Shown: positions 7,601-16,735, counted from the stretch's first letter. The stretch is 60,860 nucleotides of DNA from an uncultured Clostridium sp. (GCA_902496665.1 CABVBU010000015.1:1-60860); one strand, 5' to 3'. Notes: generated by a model not told the origin, from the letters alone. Numbers and translations are program-made.

Positions 7601-8569
7601 ATGAAATATACAGATGGAAAGAATATCATGGTCTACGCCCAGAGCGCAGACGGCGCACCGGTCGGCGCGGCACTTGAGACTGTCAGCAAGGCAGCAGAGC
7701 TTGCGAAGGCAAATGGTGAGGAAGTGATCGCCGTTGTATTCGGAAAAGACACCGATACAAAGGCAGTGATCGCGGCAGGAGCTTCCAAGGTCCTCACAGC
7801 AGGCGAGGAAGGACTTCAGGCAGAGGAGAAGGCACAGATCCTCGTAAAACTTGCAGAGAAATATCAGCCGAAGGCACTCTACATGGCAGGAACACCGGAC
7901 GGAAAGATGATCGCTCCGGCTGTCTCCGCGGCTTTTGAGTCCGGCTGTGTGACAGATGTGACAGGAATTACCGCAGACGGCGTTTATACCGCGCTTTCTT
8001 ACAACGGAAACGTATTAAACGACATGAAGATGGGAGAGAACCTTCCGCATGTTGCAACCGTCCGCTCCGGATCTTTCGCGAAGGCGCTGGATGAGAGCAG
8101 AACCGGCGAGGTCATTGCTGAGGATGCAGCGGCAGACGCAGTCCGCACAAAGGTCATCGAGACCGTTAAGGAGATCGCTGAGAGCGTCAACCTCGAGGAA
8201 GCGCAGATCATCGTATCCGGCGGAAGAGGAATGGGAAGCAAGGAGAACTTCGCCCTTGTAGAGGAGCTTGCAGACGTCATGGGAGGCGTTGTAGGCGCCA
8301 CAAGACCGGCAATTGAGGAAGGCTGGGTATCCAGAGCTCACCAGGTCGGGCAGTCCGGCAAGATCGTCGCTCCGAAGCTCTACATCGCATGTGGAATCTC
8401 CGGTGCCACCCAGCACGTATCCGGCATGATCGGTTCCGGCTACATCGTAGCCATCAACAAAGACGAGGACGCGTCCATCTTTGATGTGGCAGATGTGGGA
8501 ATCGTCGGCGATGTTACAAAGGTTCTTCCGGTGATGATCGAAGAGATGAAGAAGAGAAAAGCGGAATAA
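7601..8569 (+). CDS. etfA: Electron transfer flavoprotein alpha subunit
   Basis: 322 residues, the minimal EtfA length. The FAD domain shows IIVSGGRGMGSKENF, GWVSRAHQVGQSGKIVAPKLYIACGISGATQHVSGM and VAINKDEDASIFDVADVGIVGD. There is no N-terminal ferredoxin-like [4Fe-4S] extension of the kind reported for LctC of A. woodii, so any ferredoxin link must use another protein or site. It is the last gene of the operon, 89 bases after etfB, and is followed by a clear terminator. Confidence 0.93.
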   Translation: MKYTDGKNIMVYAQSADGAPVGAALETVSKAAELAKANGEEVIAVVFGKDTDTKAVIAAGASKVLTAGEEGLQAEEKAQILVKLAEKYQPKALYMAGTPDGKMIAPAVSAAFESGCVTDVTGITADGVYTALSYNGNVLNDMKMGENLPHVATVRSGSFAKALDESRTGEVIAEDAAADAVRTKVIETVKEIAESVNLEEAQIIVSGGRGMGSKENFALVEELADVMGGVVGATRPAIEEGWVSRAHQVGQSGKIVAPKLYIACGISGATQHVSGMIGSGYIVAINKDEDASIFDVADVGIVGDVTKVLPVMIEEMKKRKAE

Positions 8570-8608
8570 AGGTCGTATTTACAAAAGCCATGATGTAAAT
8601 AGAGAGAG

Positions 8609-8637
8609 TCCCCCGGTATTAAAGCTGGGGGATTTTT
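8609..8637 (+). terminator. Terminator of the lactate operon
   Basis: TCCCCC (8609-8614) pairs with GGGGGA (8627-8632), followed by TTTTT. Confidence 0.85.
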
Positions 8638-8750
8638 CAGCAGTATAACTTTCTGAGTGGTGCTTTGCAGCTTATTACTATTTGTGAATCAGCAGAGAAT
8701 TTTATCGACTATAAATTCGCTGCAGGCAGTGTCTGGAATCTTATAAAATT

Positions 8751-8826
8751 CGTAACTATTCAGTACCTTCATAGTTACGTGCAAAAATCCATTCCAGATC
8801 AGCTTCGCTGATGGGATTTTTGCCTT
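8751..8826 (-). repeat. Dispersed two-hairpin intergenic repeat, copy 1
   Basis: Read on the minus strand it is about 90 percent identical by hand alignment to 44453-44528. It folds into two stems: GCAAAAATCC/GGATTTTTGC (8781-8790 and 8814-8823) with an inner ATCAGC/GCTGAT, and CGTAACTAT/ATAGTTACG (8751-8759 and 8771-8779). It lies between two convergent terminators and has no coding potential. Confidence 0.8.
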
Positions 8827-8895
8827 CCAGCCTATGTTTTCTTACGGTCAGCGCAGCAAGTGCGCAGACCTACTGAACAGTTACTAAAATTCTAT

Positions 8896-8934
8896 AAAAA
8901 TACGCCAGATAGAACTCAATCTATCCGGCGTATT
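8896..8934 (-). terminator. Terminator of the PBP1A gene
   Basis: On the minus strand, TACGCCGGATAGA pairs with TCTATCTGGCGTA (one G-U pair) and is followed by TTTTT. Confidence 0.85.
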
Positions 8935-8947
8935 GCTTTACTTAGGA

Positions 8948-11641
8948 TTAGTTATATCCAGGTCCCACAGGAATATATACCTGGTCAAGCGGCGATTTCG
9001 GCGCAGCTTTTGTGGTCTCCGGGACGGTTTCCGGAACAGCATCGACCTTTGTGGAACCCATGTTCTCAGTGCCTTCTTCGCTCGGAAGAACAACGGAGGT
9101 CGAGCTGTGGATCGTGCAGGTTCCCGGAGAACGGTATTTAGAATCATCCGTTCCGCCGGATTCGCCGTCCGGGATCACCATGAAGGTCCTTGTAGTCTTC
9201 TCCGGGCAGTATTCCGTTGCAAGTCCGCCGGACTCGCTGCACACGGTCAGCTGTACATGATGGTCGCAGACCTCTGTTGGAACAGTTCCCTTTGCGAAGT
9301 ACTCGGTGTAAACGGCGTTTCCTCTTGGATCATTCTCGCAGACACCAGGGATCGCAAGCTTTCCGGATTTCCGGCATATCTGGGCAGTTGTGACGGAGGA
9401 TGGAACCGGGAAACCGGTGTCCGCAAGTCCCTCATGGATCTTTGTCATGATCGCTTTCCAGATTTTCTTGTGGTAGGAAGTACTGCTTCCGATGGCTGAG
9501 ATCTTCTGGTTGTCGTCACATCCGGACCAGATTCCCGCCGTGTAGTACGGGGTAAATCCGACAAACCAGATATCATTATTGTTTGTTGTAGTACCGGACT
9601 TACCGGCGTTGGACATTCCCGGAATATTTGCCACGGCACTTGTGGAGTTCAAGCTGACTCCGGAGGACGCGAACATGCGGCTGCTTTCCATGGACTGGGA
9701 CATCGCGTCCGTGAGAAGGAATGCGGTGGAGTCCTTAAGTACACGCTTTGTCTCCGGCGCATTCTCCAGAAGCAATTTTCCGTTGTGGTCCAGGATCTGG
9801 GTGAAGAACACTGGTTTCGTGTAGATACCGCCGTTTGCGATGGCCGCAAAGGCATTGGTGAGCTCCAGGTTTGAAACGCCCTTTGTGATACCGCCGAGAG
9901 CGGTGGAAGCGTTGTAGTCCGTATCTGTTAAGGAAGTGATTCCTAAGTTTCTCGCGTATTCCACGCCGAGCTGCGGTGTCACAGTCTCGATCATGCAGCG
10001 GACGGCAACAATGTTCATGGAATAGACGATACCGTCACGGATCGTGCTGTAGCCCATGTAGCCCTTGCTGCTGTACCAGTTCCGGAACGTCTTTGTGCCC
10101 ATGGTGTAGGGGCCGTCGTAGTAGACACTTCCCAGGGTAGCGCCGCAGGTATCGATCGCCGGGGCGAAGGATGTGATGACCTTGAAGGTGGAACCAGGCT
10201 GGCGCAGGGTGTTTGTGGCACGGTTTAAGGAACGGCTGACCTCTTTCTGGCCGCGGCCGCCGCTGAGCGCCTTCACATAGCCGCTGGATTGGTCGATGAG
10301 GACGAAGGACGCCTGAGGCTGAAGTACATAGTGGACAGATTCGCCGAGAACTGTGTCCCCGTCTTTTGTCACTGAAGCCTTGTATTTTGCGATGGCCTCA
10401 TCCGCCTTCTCCTTTGAGGAGAAGAGACCATCGAAGTTTGTCTCGCCGAGTTTCTTGCGGAAATATGTTTTTAATGTCTCATCGGAATAGTTCGTCGTTG
10501 TCTGGTCCGCATGCTGGATCGACAGACGGTAGTCGATGGAGTAGTAGACAACGTCGTAGTTTTCCGGTCTGCTAATCTCTTCATCCACCACGGACTGGAT
10601 ATCCGGATCCTGGGTGGTGTGGATCTCAAGACCGCCGGAGAAGAGGAGATTGTAGGCCTGCGTCTCCGTGTAGCCTTTCTTGTCCTGCAGGGCTTTTAAT
10701 ACCTGGTCGATCAGCTCGTCGGTAAAGTAGGAGTACGGCGTCTGGGTCTCTTTTGTGACGATATCCACGTTTTTGATCCGGGAGTAAACGTCATCGGCAA
10801 GAGCCTCCTCCTGCTCTTCCTTCGTGATCTTTCCCTGCTCGTACATGTACTGGAGGATCACGCGGCGCTTTTCTTCGTTGCGTTTTCTTCCGTTCTCGGA
10901 GAGCGGGTTGAATCTCGAAGGGTTCTGGGTGATTCCGGCGATGACGGTCGCTTCGGAGAGTGTAAGGTCCGAAACATCCTTATCAAAGTAACGGAGAGCC
11001 GCTGCCTTTACGCCCAGAGTGTTGTTTCCGAGGTTGATGGTGTTTAAGTAGTTTTTGAGGATGATCTTTTTATCCATGATCTTCTCTAACTGGATCGCCA
11101 GATACTGCTCCTGGATCTTTCGCTCAAGCTTCTCCCCGAAGGTGTCCTCATTGCCGCCTTCAAAGATATTGTTTTTGATGAGCTGCTGGGTCAGGGTACT
11201 TCCGCCGCCGGCACTGGAGTCTCCGGTAATGATTCCGACGGCCGCACGGACCATGGAACGGACATCAACGCCTTTGTGGGACCAGAACCTGGAATCCTCG
11301 ATCGCGACGAAAGCGTCGATCAGGCACTGGGGAAGTTCCTCGTAGGATGCCTCAAGACGGTTCGCTCCTGATTTTACGAGCGTTTCCGTGAGGTTTCCCT
11401 TACTGTCATAGACCATGGTGGCATAACCGCTTGGCTCGATGCTCGCCACATCGATCTCCGGGGCCGCGTCGATAACGCCCTTGAAGATTCCGTAGCCGAA
11501 GCTGATTCCAAGCACCGCTGCAAACAGAACCAGGATCAGGATGATCTTTGTGAGAAGAAGCACCAGATGTGAGGTGATCTTCTGTGATCTGGAATTTGTT
11601 TTGCGGAGTGTCTTTTCCACCTCGTTTTTTCCATAATTCAT
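8948..11641 (-). CDS. pbpA: Class A penicillin-binding protein 1A (bifunctional transglycosylase/transpeptidase)
   Basis: 897 residues. A short cytoplasmic N-terminus with one membrane anchor (about 25-55) is followed by a GT51 glycosyltransferase (AIEDSRFWSHKGVD, GGGSTLTQQLIKN, KIILKNYLNTINLG). The penicillin-binding transpeptidase has the SxxK motif in RQPGSTFKV, SMN and KSGTT. A Thr/Pro/Glu-rich tail ends the protein, with several Cys residues before it (TAQICRKSG, VCEND, VCDHHVQLTVCSESG). It polymerises and crosslinks peptidoglycan outside the membrane. AAAGGAGG precedes the ATG. Single gene, divergent from yigZ. The tail cysteines are common in clostridial PBP1A-like proteins. Confidence 0.92.
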   Translation of the reverse strand: MNYGKNEVEKTLRKTNSRSQKITSHLVLLLTKIILILVLFAAVLGISFGYGIFKGVIDAAPEIDVASIEPSGYATMVYDSKGNLTETLVKSGANRLEASYEELPQCLIDAFVAIEDSRFWSHKGVDVRSMVRAAVGIITGDSSAGGGSTLTQQLIKNNIFEGGNEDTFGEKLERKIQEQYLAIQLEKIMDKKIILKNYLNTINLGNNTLGVKAAALRYFDKDVSDLTLSEATVIAGITQNPSRFNPLSENGRKRNEEKRRVILQYMYEQGKITKEEQEEALADDVYSRIKNVDIVTKETQTPYSYFTDELIDQVLKALQDKKGYTETQAYNLLFSGGLEIHTTQDPDIQSVVDEEISRPENYDVVYYSIDYRLSIQHADQTTTNYSDETLKTYFRKKLGETNFDGLFSSKEKADEAIAKYKASVTKDGDTVLGESVHYVLQPQASFVLIDQSSGYVKALSGGRGQKEVSRSLNRATNTLRQPGSTFKVITSFAPAIDTCGATLGSVYYDGPYTMGTKTFRNWYSSKGYMGYSTIRDGIVYSMNIVAVRCMIETVTPQLGVEYARNLGITSLTDTDYNASTALGGITKGVSNLELTNAFAAIANGGIYTKPVFFTQILDHNGKLLLENAPETKRVLKDSTAFLLTDAMSQSMESSRMFASSGVSLNSTSAVANIPGMSNAGKSGTTTNNNDIWFVGFTPYYTAGIWSGCDDNQKISAIGSSTSYHKKIWKAIMTKIHEGLADTGFPVPSSVTTAQICRKSGKLAIPGVCENDPRGNAVYTEYFAKGTVPTEVCDHHVQLTVCSESGGLATEYCPEKTTRTFMVIPDGESGGTDDSKYRSPGTCTIHSSTSVVLPSEEGTENMGSTKVDAVPETVPETTKAAPKSPLDQVYIPVGPGYN

Positions 11642-11703
11642 TCAGGATGCCTCCTTTATCATTCCCTAATTATAGCAAAGTTTCATTCATTTATAAATAG
11701 TTA

Positions 11704-11732
11704 TTGTGGAAAAGTTTGGTTTGTATTATGAT
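11704..11732 (+). promoter_or_regulatory. Promoter upstream of yigZ
   Basis: TTGTGG, a 17-base spacer and TATGAT (11727-11732) give a leader of about 200 bases before yigZ. The rest of the 11642-11942 gap is A/T-rich and also carries the divergent PBP1A promoter region. Confidence 0.55.
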
Positions 11733-11942
11733 ATTTTTGACCGCAAAGTGGGAAAATATGAAGGAAAAATTACATTTTGTGGTCGGAATCGTCAAAAACA
11801 TGACAAATTTATGAATATTGGGAATATCTTTCCGCAATGCGGAATTACGAGGACTGCCGCCTCAGATCGCCTGGAAACCGAAAATTTCGGAAAAATATAC
11901 GGGATGGAGAGTGGTTTGAGGCAGGAGAAAAAGGAGAAGAAC

Positions 11943-12596
11943 ATGGCTCTTGACAGCATGAAAATTTTGTACAAAGGCGGCACAGCGGAGATCGAGGTGA
12001 AGAAATCCCGCTTTATCGCGAACCTGAAACCGGTGGAGTCCGAGGAGGAGGCAGCGGCGTTTATCGCCGAAATCAAAAAGAAATACTGGGATGCCCGCCA
12101 TAACTGCCAGGCCTTTACCATCGGCATGAACCACGAGCTCACAAGATGCAGCGATGACGGGGAACCGGCCCAGACGGCGGGACGGCCGATGCTTGACGTC
12201 CTTTTGGGAGAAGATGTCCATAACCTATGTGTCGTCGTGACGAGATATTTCGGCGGAACCCTGCTTGGAACAGGCGGTCTCGTACGGGCTTATTCCGGCG
12301 CTGTGAAGGAGGGGCTTGCGGCCTGCGAGATCGTTGAGAAGAAGCGCGCCTTTGAGATGAAGATCGTGACGGACTATACAGGAGTCGGAAAGATCCAGTA
12401 TATTTTGGGACAGGAAAACATGACGGTGTTAGACAGCGTGTACACGGATAAGGTGGAGTTTTCCGTTCTCGTCCCGGTGGCAGAGTACGATAGCCTGGAA
12501 AAGAAGATCACCGAGGGGACCAGCGGCGGCGCGAAGATCGGGAAGGGCGATGAGGTGTGGTACGGAACACTTAATAAGGAAGTAATTCTGTTTTAA
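11943..12596 (+). CDS. yigZ: YigZ/IMPACT-family protein
   Basis: 217 residues, normal for the family. N-terminal UPF0029/Impact domain: KKSRFIANLKPV, ARHNCQAFTIG, RCSDDGEPAQTAGRPML and VVTRYFGGTLLGTGGLVRAYSGAVKEGL. The C-terminal half is the ferredoxin-fold DUF1949 domain. The family is widespread and its role is poorly defined; a link to translation or ribosome-associated stress is proposed from the eukaryotic IMPACT homologue. ATG 11943 follows AAGGAG; the open frame extends 79 codons upstream without homology, so the longer form is rejected. Confidence 0.88.
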   Translation: MALDSMKILYKGGTAEIEVKKSRFIANLKPVESEEEAAAFIAEIKKKYWDARHNCQAFTIGMNHELTRCSDDGEPAQTAGRPMLDVLLGEDVHNLCVVVTRYFGGTLLGTGGLVRAYSGAVKEGLAACEIVEKKRAFEMKIVTDYTGVGKIQYILGQENMTVLDSVYTDKVEFSVLVPVAEYDSLEKKITEGTSGGAKIGKGDEVWYGTLNKEVILF

Positions 12597-12943
12597 CTGC
12601 CGGCCGGGGCATCAGTCTGCACATACAGAAGTTATGCCTTGAAGAGGATACCAGGCTGGTCCTTGAATGCCGCAGCAAGCCAGTATAAACGGGGGTTCTG
12701 ACATTTTGAATAGGTGAGAGAAAACTAACTGCCGATTGGACAGAAAAAAACACACAGAAAAGGCAGATCTGCCCCGAATTTTGAAAGATTATATATTGCA
12801 TTTTGATTTCATGAATGCTATAATTTTGAGTCGGTAATGCAAAAATTAGGAAATGTAGTGTATACAATGTAAGATGACTGTGCAAAACGGGTCGGGAAAT
12901 GATCGGTAAGAGGACAGTTATAGATGAAGAAAGAGGATTGATT
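12597..12943 (+). other. Intergenic region before typA
   Basis: About 350 bases without a credible gene. No clear terminator for yigZ was found. The second half contains the typA promoter and a long leader of about 110 bases. Confidence 0.4.
12796..12824 (+). promoter_or_regulatory. Promoter of typA
   Basis: TTGCAT (12796-12801), a 17-base spacer and TATAAT (12819-12824). Confidence 0.7.
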
Positions 12944-14785
12944 ATGAAGATCAAACGCGAAGATATCAGAAACATTGCGATCATCGCCCACGTTGACCAC
13001 GGTAAAACAACACTGGTTGACCAGTTATTAAAGCAGAGCGGCGTATTCCGCGCAAATCAGGAAGTAGAAGAGCGTGTCATGGACTCCAATGACATCGAGA
13101 GAGAAAGAGGAATCACCATTCTTTCCAAGAATACAGCCGTATTCTACAAAGGCGTGAAGATCAACATCATCGACACCCCAGGTCATGCGGACTTTGGCGG
13201 CGAGGTTGAGCGTGTCCTTAAGATGGTAGACGGTGTTGTCCTTGTTGTCGATGCATTCGAGGGACCGATGCCGCAGACAAAGTTCGTTCTCCAGAAAGCA
13301 CTTGACCTTGACTTAAGAGTTATCGTCTGCATCAACAAGATCGACCGCCCGGAGGCAAGACCGGAGGCGGTTATCGACGAGACTCTTGAATTATTCATGG
13401 ATCTCGACGCATCTGATGAGCAGCTTGACTGCCCGTTCGTTTACGCGTCTGCCCGCGCAGGTTTCGCAAAGAAAGAATTAGATGATCCGGAAGTGGATAT
13501 GAGCCCGCTGTTCGAGACCATCATCAACTATATCCCGGAGCCGGAAGGTGATCCGGAGGCTGAGACCCAGGTCCTCATCAGCACCATCGACTACAACGAG
13601 TTCGTAGGCCGTATCGGTATCGGTAAGATCGACAGCGGTTCCTTAAAGTTAAATCAGGACTGCGTGATCGTAAACCATCATGATCCGGATAAGATGAAGA
13701 AGGTTAAGATCGGTAAGCTTTATGTATTCGACGGCTTAAAGAGAGTCGAAGTACAGAACGCGACCATCGGTGAGATCGTAGCGATCTCCGGTATCCCGGA
13801 TATCCATATCGGTGATACCCTGTGCTCCCCGGAGAAGCCGGAGGCGATTCCGTTCCAGAAGATCTCCGAGCCGACGATCTCCATGAACTTCATGGTAAAC
13901 GACAGCCCGCTGGCAGGTCAGGAAGGTAAGTTCATTACTTCCCGTCACCTCCGCGACCGTCTGTTCCGTGAGTTAAACACGGATGTCAGCCTTCGTGTAG
14001 AAGAGACAGAGTCCGCAGACTGCTTCAAGGTATCCGGCCGTGGTGAGCTTCATCTGTCCGTCCTGATCGAGAACATGCGCCGTGAGGGCTTTGAGTTCGC
14101 TGTCAGCAAGGCAGAGGTTATCTACAAATACGACGAGAGAAACAGAAAGTTAGAGCCGATGGAGCTCGCTTACGTTGATGTTCCGGATGAGTTTACCGGA
14201 GCTGTCATCCAGAAGCTTACAAGCAGAAAGGGCGAACTTCAGGGAATGAGTCCGACAAACGGCGGCTACACAAGACTTGAGTTCTCCATCCCGTCCAGAG
14301 GCCTCATCGGTTACCGCGGTGAGTTCATGACAGATACAAAGGGTAACGGTATCTTAAACACAAGCTTTGACGGATACGCTCCGTTCAAGGGCGAGTTAAG
14401 CTACAGAAAGACAGGCTCCCTGATCGCGTTCGAGGCCGGTGAGTCCATCACCTACGGTCTGTTCAACGCCCAGGAGAGAGGTACCCTGTTCATCGGACCG
14501 GGCGTAAAGGTTTACTCCGGTATGATCGTCGGACAGAGCCCGAAGGCAGAGGACATCGAGATCAACGTCTGCAAGACAAAGAAGTTAACAAATACACGTT
14601 CCTCCAGCGCCGACGAGGCATTAAAGCTTGTTCCGCCGAAGATCATGAGCCTGGAGCAGTGTCTGGACTTCATCGATACGGACGAGCTTCTTGAGATCAC
14701 ACCGACAAGCCTTCGTATCAGAAAGAAGATCCTTGATCCGACCCTCAGAAAGAGAGCAATGATCAGCAAGAAGAGCCAGATGTAA
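12944..14785 (+). CDS. typA: Ribosome-associated translational GTPase TypA/BipA
   Basis: 613 residues. G1 is AHVDHGKTTLVDQ, the switch region is DSNDIERERGITI, G3 is DTPGHADFGGEVER and G4 is NKIDRPEARPEA. EF-G-like beta-barrel and alpha/beta domains follow, then the BipA-specific C-terminal domain. It binds the ribosome and helps assembly and translation under stress or low temperature. ATG 12944 is preceded by AAAGAGG; an upstream in-frame ATG at 12899 has no ribosome site. Monocistronic. Confidence 0.95.
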   Translation: MKIKREDIRNIAIIAHVDHGKTTLVDQLLKQSGVFRANQEVEERVMDSNDIERERGITILSKNTAVFYKGVKINIIDTPGHADFGGEVERVLKMVDGVVLVVDAFEGPMPQTKFVLQKALDLDLRVIVCINKIDRPEARPEAVIDETLELFMDLDASDEQLDCPFVYASARAGFAKKELDDPEVDMSPLFETIINYIPEPEGDPEAETQVLISTIDYNEFVGRIGIGKIDSGSLKLNQDCVIVNHHDPDKMKKVKIGKLYVFDGLKRVEVQNATIGEIVAISGIPDIHIGDTLCSPEKPEAIPFQKISEPTISMNFMVNDSPLAGQEGKFITSRHLRDRLFRELNTDVSLRVEETESADCFKVSGRGELHLSVLIENMRREGFEFAVSKAEVIYKYDERNRKLEPMELAYVDVPDEFTGAVIQKLTSRKGELQGMSPTNGGYTRLEFSIPSRGLIGYRGEFMTDTKGNGILNTSFDGYAPFKGELSYRKTGSLIAFEAGESITYGLFNAQERGTLFIGPGVKVYSGMIVGQSPKAEDIEINVCKTKKLTNTRSSSADEALKLVPPKIMSLEQCLDFIDTDELLEITPTSLRIRKKILDPTLRKRAMISKKSQM

Positions 14786-14864
14786 TCATTGATCATCATC
14801 TGCGCGGAAACGCACGAAGAAAGGGTCACGAAGACGCAGCGTGATCTTATGAAAAGATAGAAAG

Positions 14865-14912
14865 AAAGCAGGATCGCTTCCGCATGAAAAAGTGTGGGAT
14901 GGTCCTGCTTTT
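14865..14912 (+). terminator. Terminator after typA
   Basis: AAAGCAGGA (14865-14873) pairs with TCCTGCTTT (14903-14911) across a 29-base loop, with T residues at the end. Confidence 0.65.
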
Positions 14913-15035
14913 ATCATACAGCCGGATCAAGAGAAATAAGAAACCTGTGTGATGGATTCCTGCTGTCGGAGCAGCAGAATGTGTTGATGCAGGAGTCTGG
15001 AACGCTGTCCGGCGTGCATTGAAAGAGGGAGAATT

Positions 15036-15512
15036 ATGCTTCAGATATTGATCAGTGCCTGTCTCATCGGCGAAAACTGTAAGTGGGACGGCACGAACAA
15101 CCGAAATCAGGATGTGCTCGATTTTATGAAAAAAATGGAAGGAAAGGCGGAGTTCCATCCGGTCTGCCCGGAACAGGCGGGCGGACTTTCGACCCCACGG
15201 GCGGCCTCCGAGATCCATATGCCGGATGAGGCGGTCATGAACACGAAAGACGAGGACGTCACGGCAGAATTCCTCCTCGGCGCCGACTTCGCGCTCCGGG
15301 AGGCGAAAAAATATGACTGCACCATCGCGATTTTAAAAGAAAGAAGCCCGTCATGCGGCTCAAACGGCATCTATGACGGAACCTTTTCCCATAGACTCCG
15401 CGAGGGAATGGGAAAGACTGCGGCCCTGCTTGCCGGGTATGGACTGAAAGTGTACGGGGAGAGCCGACTGAAAGAACTGGAAGCTGTGATCAACAGCGGA
15501 GAGTTGAATTGA
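15036..15512 (+). CDS. DUF523 family protein
   Basis: 158 residues. It starts LISACLIGENCKWDGTNN and has FHPVCPEQAGGLSTPRAASEI, ILKERSPSCGSNGIYDG and a C-terminal LLAGYGLKVYGE, the full DUF523 pattern with its three conserved Cys positions. The family is small, cytosolic and of unknown biochemical function; a metal or Fe-S role for the cysteines is only a guess. It has its own hairpin terminator, shared with the convergent mgsA. Confidence 0.85.
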   Translation: MLQILISACLIGENCKWDGTNNRNQDVLDFMKKMEGKAEFHPVCPEQAGGLSTPRAASEIHMPDEAVMNTKDEDVTAEFLLGADFALREAKKYDCTIAILKERSPSCGSNGIYDGTFSHRLREGMGKTAALLAGYGLKVYGESRLKELEAVINSGELN

Positions 15513-15533
15513 TGGTTTAGAGGTTTAAGAATA

Positions 15534-15579
15534 AGAAAAGCAGAAGAACATCCACATGGAATGTTTTTCTGCTTTTTCT
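15534..15579. terminator. Bidirectional terminator between the DUF523 gene and mgsA
   Basis: AGAAAAGCAGAA..AACAT pairs with ATGTT..TTCTGCTTTTTCT. The stem is A-rich on one side and T-rich on the other, so it can end both convergent genes. Confidence 0.8.
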
Positions 15580-15612
15580 GATATCTGTGCCGCCTGGTTG
15601 AAATCAATAACC

Positions 15613-16077
15613 TTACAGCGTCTTCGCCCTGTCCGCGATCGCCTCATGGAAATTGATGACCCGGTGGTCATATGTCTCGTTCATAAGCGGGGAGGAGATC
15701 ATGAAATCTGCCGTTGCCTTATTGTTTGCGATCGGGATGTCATAGACCTGGGCGATACGAAGAAGCGCCTTCACGTCCGGATCGTGGGGCTGGGCGGTCA
15801 GGGGATCGGAGAAGAAAACAACGAAGTCGATGCGCCCCTCCACGATCTTCGCGCCGATCTGCTGGTCACCGCCGAGAGGACCGCTGTTATAGCCTTTTAC
15901 CGGGAGACCGGTGGCTTCGGTGATCATTCTCGCGGTAGTTCCTGTGCCGCACAGGAAATGTCCCTTTAAGATCTCTTTATTTGCCTCGCACCATTCGATC
16001 ATCTCATGTTTCTTACTGTCATGGGCGATCAGAGCGATGTTTTTCTGTTTACCAATGGTCAGTGTCAGAAAATCCAT
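15613..16077 (-). CDS. mgsA: Methylglyoxal synthase
   Basis: 154 residues. It has IALIAHDSKKHEMIEW, LCGTGTTARMI, GYNSGPLGGDQQIGAKIVEG, VVFFSDPLTAQPHDPDVKALLRIA and NKATADF. These are the phosphate-binding GTGTT loop and catalytic Asp/His set of MgsA, which turns dihydroxyacetone phosphate into methylglyoxal plus phosphate, a bypass when sugar phosphates build up. ATG 16077 follows AAAGGAGG; the 39-codon upstream extension lacks a ribosome site. Single gene on the minus strand. Confidence 0.94.
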   Translation of the reverse strand: MDFLTLTIGKQKNIALIAHDSKKHEMIEWCEANKEILKGHFLCGTGTTARMITEATGLPVKGYNSGPLGGDQQIGAKIVEGRIDFVVFFSDPLTAQPHDPDVKALLRIAQVYDIPIANNKATADFMISSPLMNETYDHRVINFHEAIADRAKTL

Positions 16078-16311
16078 AGAAATTCCTCCTTTTTGACAGG
16101 TGTTGTCTCGAAAAGACCTGCATATTGCGAATGCGAATGGATGAAATAAAAGATAATATGCAGATAATTTGCTGCCACAAGGTGATAATGCCATAAAACG
16201 GGAATTGTGTCAAGAAATGCGGGTGATGTTTCGAAATAAATTCACAGATATAAACGGAAAATTAACAGATCAGGTTAAATCATGGAGCCATCCCGGCGGA
16301 CTGCCCGCCAC

Positions 16312-16340
16312 TTGACAAATATTACGGATTGTGCTACCAT
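16312..16340 (+). promoter_or_regulatory. Promoter of pheST
   Basis: TTGACA (16312-16317), a 17-base spacer and TACCAT (16335-16340), just before the T-box leader. The bases between mgsA and this promoter (16078-16311) hold no gene. Confidence 0.75.
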
Positions 16341-16346
16341 CGTCAA

Positions 16347-16597
16347 TGTGTAAAACGCAATGACAGAGACAGTACAAGGAAATTCCGGTATGACAGAGAG
16401 AAGGTTCACCGGCTGAAAGGCCTTCCGAAGGAAACTTTTGTAAATTCACTCTTGAGCAGCCTGTGCGAAAGAAATTCCAGTAGTGCAGGACGGGAAGTCC
16501 CGTTACAGACGTTAGAGTGCCGCATATAAATCATGCGGAATCTGGGTGGTACCACGGAGAGTCAGCTTCGTCCCATAGCGCGGGACGGGGCTTTTTT
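16347..16597 (+). promoter_or_regulatory. T-box riboswitch for pheST (tRNA-Phe)
   Basis: The T-box core TGGGTGGTACCACGG is at 16543-16557. It is followed by a terminator stem, CGTCCC (16569-16574) pairing with GGGACG (16582-16587), then six T. Upstream lies a Stem I region; a UUC (Phe) codon at 16445-16447, followed by ACUCUUGAGC, is the likely specifier. Uncharged tRNA-Phe would stabilise the antiterminator and let pheST be made. The leader start is approximate. Confidence 0.9.
16565..16597 (+). terminator. Regulated terminator of the T-box
   Basis: CGTCCC/GGGACG stem and T6 run; it competes with the antiterminator formed by the T-box core. Confidence 0.85.
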
Positions 16598-16619
16598 CAT
16601 GTTAACAGTTCAGCCATGC

Positions 16620-16735
16620 GATGATTTTTCCTGAGAAAGGTGTTGCAAGCTCGCTTGCATAAGCCTTTTTCAGGAAAAATCATCATACGGGGAACGCCCC
16701 GTGCTTCTTGTTTTCGTGAAAGCGAAAACAAGAAG
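16620..16735 (+). repeat. Three successive strong stem-loops between the T-box and pheS
   Basis: Stem 1: 15 bp, GATGATTTTTCCTGA (16620-16634) with its exact inverse at 16670-16684, and an inner TGCAAGC/GCTTGCA. Stem 2: ACGGGG/CCCCGT (16687-16692 and 16697-16702). Stem 3: 13 bp, CTTCTTGTTTTCG (16704-16716) with its inverse at 16723-16735. They lie inside the read-through transcript, downstream of the T-box terminator. This is not a standard T-box part; it may be an inserted palindromic element. Confidence 0.75.

Noticed and set aside
8860..9499. Open frames on the + strand opposite the PBP1A gene
   Set aside because: They are shadows of the strong minus-strand PBP1A reading frame and lack ribosome sites.
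16620..16735. CRISPR-like array in front of pheS
   Set aside because: The elements are three different palindromes, not repeats of one sequence with unique spacers.
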